From Kitasatospora sp. NBC_00315 (GTDB taxonomy: Bacteria > Actinomycetota > Actinomycetes > Streptomycetales > Streptomycetaceae), in the NCBI RefSeq assembly GCF_041435095.1, contig NZ_CP108025.1:5208001-5272000 (forward strand): DNA of 64,000 nucleotides, written 5' to 3'. How positions within the stretch are numbered: the first letter of the stretch is position 1; every line of letters begins with the position of its first letter. The position numbers and the translations under genes are program-made. The notes below the pieces were generated by a model that was not told the origin of the DNA, did no database searches, and worked only from the letters and a program-made list of their open reading frames with translations. This document shows, piece after piece, positions 61,954 through 64,000 of the stretch.

Positions 61954-62022
61954 ATGACCAGCTGGGTGCGCGGGGTGTCCGCGGTGGGCGGCGCGCGGGC
62001 GCGGCGGCTGCGCCGTGCGTGA
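61954..62022 (+). CDS. Possible 22-codon leader ORF overlapping the response regulator
   Basis: The ATG at 61954 follows GGGAG and opens a 22-codon frame (MTSWVRGVSAVGG, ending in an Arg-rich RARRLRRA) whose TGA lies 5-7 nt inside the response regulator if that starts at GTG 62015. It may couple translation of the regulator, which has no ribosome binding site of its own. Coding status is uncertain. Confidence 0.3.
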   Translation: MTSWVRGVSAVGGARARRLRRA

Positions 62023-62698
62023 GGCCGCTCCGCCGCACGGTGCGGCGCCCGGACGGTCCGTGACGGTCATGGTGGTCGACGACCACCCGGCCATCCGGCT
62101 CGGCGTCCGCGCCATGATGGCCTCGGCGCCGGACCTGCGCCTGGTCGCGGAGGCGGACGGGCAGGAGTCGGCGATGCGGCTGATCGCCGAACTGCCGCCC
62201 GGCGAGCGCCCCGACGTCGTCCTGCTCGACCTGCACCTCGGCGCCGGCCTCTTCCAGGGCATCGACCTGATCCGCGCTCTGGTCGCGCTGGAGCCGGCGC
62301 CCGCCGTCCTGGTGCTCAGCGCCTACGGCGGCGACCAGGACGTGTTCGCCGCGATCGACGCCGGCGCCACCGGCTTCCTGGGCAAGGAGACGGCCGCCGA
62401 CGCTCTGTTGCCCGGCCTCCGGGCGGCGGCCCGGGGGGAGTCGGTGCTCGGCCCCTCGGCGGTCAACGGCCTGCTGCGCAGGATGCGCGGCGGCGGTCCC
62501 GCGTTGTCGCGTCGCGAGGTGGAGGTGCTGCACCTGCTCTCGGACGGCCTCTCCAACCGGCAGATCTCGACGCGACTGTTCATCAGCGAGGCGACTGCCA
62601 AGAGCCATCTGACCAGCATCTACGCCAAGCTCGGCGTGGAGAGCCGGGGGGCGGCGGTGGCGGCGGCCCGGCGGGAGGGGCTCCTGCGGGCCCGGTGA
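62015..62698 (+). CDS. NarL/FixJ-family response regulator
   Basis: A 227-aa regulator. The receiver domain (about 17-135) has the acidic pair Asp22-Asp23, the phospho-acceptor Asp72 in VVLLDLHLG and the conserved Lys in FLGKE. The LuxR-type HTH (about 160-220: LSRREVEVLHLLSDGLSNRQ, FISEATAKSHLTSIYAKLGV) binds DNA. GTG at 62015 is used; GTG at 62060 is an alternative just before the first strand. Its kinase lies upstream. Its targets are not evident. Confidence 0.9.
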   Translation: MREAAPPHGAAPGRSVTVMVVDDHPAIRLGVRAMMASAPDLRLVAEADGQESAMRLIAELPPGERPDVVLLDLHLGAGLFQGIDLIRALVALEPAPAVLVLSAYGGDQDVFAAIDAGATGFLGKETAADALLPGLRAAARGESVLGPSAVNGLLRRMRGGGPALSRREVEVLHLLSDGLSNRQISTRLFISEATAKSHLTSIYAKLGVESRGAAVAAARREGLLRAR

Positions 62699-63337
62699 GA
62701 CCCCCACCGGGGCGGGCGGCGCGCCGGCGCGCACCGAGGGGCGCGGAGCGGTGCGCTCGGAGCGGTGAGCCCAACTCCGTTTCTGTGTCCAAGTAGTGGC
62801 GAAGTGGTGTCGATTGTGGAGTTGACCGCGATGAGGTCCGGTGCGGGAGCGCCATCGATCCGGTCGCCGGAGCGCAATGTGTCGGCAATGCACGGTTAAT
62901 GGAACGGCCAAGGTTTCGCGGTGACAATGCGTGTGGTCAACCGCCGGTGCTCCGCGTGCTACGCCGCCGCGAGGGGACATCACGGCATCGGGGCCGTCCT
63001 GGGCGGCCCGCCGCTGCTCCGTCGGGGAACGGAACGGGCGTCGCATTCCCCTTTTCTTCCCGGGGTGCTCAGGTCGAACGTCCCACCGGTCGGCGGGCCG
63101 GTCCGCCCCGGCTGCGGCGACAGGAAAAGCAGCCCCCGGCTGCGGCGGCACCCGGACGGCGTACGACCCGCTGCACGGCGCTCTCGTGGCCGCCCGGCAC
63201 GACGATGCCGCGCTGCTGCCCGCGCCGGCCGGGCTGTGCGGCACCCGGCTGCGGCCCGGCGGCCGGATGCCGGCGGCAGCCCGAGCTCGGCCCCCGGGGT
63301 ATCGCGGGGCGGCGCTGGGGGCGGCCGCGCTCCGGAC

Positions 63338-63480
63338 GATCGGCCGCGATCCGCTCTGACCGGCGCCGATCCGCACCGGTAGGTGCAGGTGCACGCCGAT
63401 CCGATCCGGTATGCGCCGATCCGCGCCGATCCGCCGCGATCCGTGTGATCCGCGCCGATGCGCACCGATCCGGGCCGATC
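63338..63480. repeat. Phased GATC-rich decamer repeat
   Basis: GATC occurs at 63338, 63348, 63368, 63398, 63403, 63418, 63428, 63438, 63447, 63467 and 63477, and a variant GATG at 63457. Most fall on one 10-bp phase within a degenerate unit of the type GCGCCGATCC. Confidence 0.9.
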
Positions 63481-63503
63481 CGGACAAGCCGTCCTGGGTG
63501 AAG

Positions 63504-63574
63504 TGTCCGAAGTCCGGACCGTGATCGAACTGATGCCCGCAAATGCCCTGTCGTATTGGGTGGTTATGTCCGAA
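63504..63574. promoter_or_regulatory. Pair of TGTCCGAA direct repeats, possible regulator sites
   Basis: TGTCCGAA at 63504-63511 and 63567-63574, 63 bp (about six turns) apart, each followed by AGTCCG. They lie about 250-320 bp before the IclR start. Confidence 0.35.
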
Positions 63575-63825
63575 TAAGTCCGAGTCGATTGAGTTGATCA
63601 TGACCGAATTTTGGACAAGCACTTCCCCCGCGAGCACCTGGTTCACTACCTTTCCTCCACGCTCCCTCGTCAGGTAATCCCCCGCGAGAAGGGCGCCCGC
63701 AGGGCCACTCATCCGTCAAGGACGACGAACGGAGAGCCCTGGCGCGGCCCACCCAACCTGCGCGCGACACCCCCACCCGGTCGGCCCTGCCGCGCCGGTG
63801 ACCGCCGCGGAAAGGAATGCGCGTC

Positions 63826-64000
63826 GTGACTGCCGAAACCTCCCAAACCCTGGACCGAGGGGTACGGGTCCTCAAACTGCTCGCCGACTCCGAGCGGGGG
63901 CTCACCGTCACCGAGCTGGCGGCCCGCCTCGCGGTCAACCGCACCGTGGTCTACCGCCTGCTGGCCACCCTGGAGCAGCACGGACTGGTCCGCCGGGACA
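63826..64000 (+). CDS. IclR-family transcriptional regulator, N-terminal part (partial)
   Basis: The first 58 codons of a gene cut by the window end. They encode the winged HTH of the IclR family: SQTLDRGVRVLKLLADSERG, then GLTVTELAARLAVNRTVVYR and LLATLEQHGLVRRD. The C-terminal ligand-binding domain is outside. GTG at 63826 follows AAAGGA 9 nt upstream. IclR regulators often control their own promoter and a neighbouring catabolic operon; the targets are not in view. Confidence 0.9.
   Translation, partial: MTAETSQTLDRGVRVLKLLADSERGLTVTELAARLAVNRTVVYRLLATLEQHGLVRRD

Larger units (their letters stand above)
62699..63825. other. Gene-free stretch, 1.1 kb, upstream of the IclR gene
   Basis: No convincing gene is seen on either strand; the ORFs here lack ribosome binding sites, codon bias and recognisable domains. 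It contains the 10-bp-phased GATC repeat (63338-63480), two TGTCCGAA direct repeats (63504-63511 and 63567-63574) and AT-richer DNA from 63490 to 63670. CCCCCGCGAG occurs twice (about 63625 and 63677). It may be a large regulatory region or the site of a decayed gene. Confidence 0.55.

Noticed and set aside
62921..63382. ORFs of about 140-150 codons in the gap after the response regulator
   Set aside because: They are Arg/Ala/Pro-rich, lack ribosome binding sites and overlap in several frames; part runs into the phased repeat.
63600..63677. 25-codon ORF (MTEFWTSTSPAS) before the IclR gene
   Set aside because: There is no ribosome binding site or known leader pattern; it lies in an AT-richer promoter-like region.

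Overview
The window is very GC-rich actinobacterial chromosome, almost certainly from a streptomycete (Streptomyces, Kitasatospora or a close relative). The evidence is GC-saturated third codon positions, two SsgA-like sporulation proteins, paired PkaA/PkaB-type kinases, a DasR-type operator, the tmRNA tag ANTKRDSQFALAA and many TANNNT -10 boxes 6-8 nt before a start codon. From memory (not checked), the core order secA, gdh, FHA-FtsK, pkaA, pkaB, prfB, ftsEX, S41 protease, smpB, ssrA, narK, nnaR, helD, malic enzyme, hupA, murA, hexosaminidase follows S. coelicolor from about SCO3005 down to SCO2943. No insertion sequence, prophage or CRISPR array is visible; this is chromosomal core with small lineage-specific insertions.

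Layout. 1-6.0 kb: end of secA, an Rv3235-like protein, a patatin-like esterase, a small conserved protein, a HAD hydrolase and proline catabolism (pruA). 6.0-12.8 kb: a LysR regulator diverging from a Cys-terminated leader peptide and a complete oligopeptide-type ABC importer (two permeases, fused double ATPase, binding lipoprotein). 13-18.2 kb: giant NAD-glutamate dehydrogenase. 18.6-25.5 kb: FHA-FtsK-like ATPase diverging from two membrane Ser/Thr kinases. 25.5-31.4 kb: translation and division genes (prfB, ftsEX, C-terminal-processing protease, smpB and its partner tmRNA). 31.6-34.3 kb: nitrate transporter and its HemD-HTH regulator. 34.4-41.1 kb: HelD helicase, ACT-domain malic enzyme, HU protein, murA. 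41.4-44.1 kb: AlgH-like protein, DUF3039-like protein and a GH20 hexosaminidase under a dre-like box. 44.4-49.0 kb: a three-subunit molybdenum hydroxylase operon. 49.2-51.5 kb: tRNA-Cys, a guanidine-III riboswitch with its SugE/Gdx exporter, and a drug exporter. 51.5-56.6 kb: envelope genes (deacetylase-like lipoprotein, two-part lysyl-PG synthase-like protein, class F sortase). 56.7-62.7 kb: two SsgA-like genes flanking an RHH-Doc toxin-antitoxin pair and a DEAH helicase, then a NarL-type two-component system. 62.7-64 kb: a 1.1-kb non-coding stretch with a 10-bp-phased GATC repeat before an IclR-type regulator cut by the window end.

The signals most worth follow-up are regulatory: the Cys-ending leader before the peptide importer, a 40-bp triple repeat before its binding-protein gene, a leaderless 42-codon ORF overlapping the murA start, the phased repeat before the IclR gene, and the recurrent placement of gene 3' ends inside short tandem repeats. 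Among proteins, the molybdenum subunit lacks the usual catalytic Glu and its FeS partner has a 285-residue low-complexity tail. I did not find a clearly new multi-gene system such as a defence island or biosynthetic cluster.
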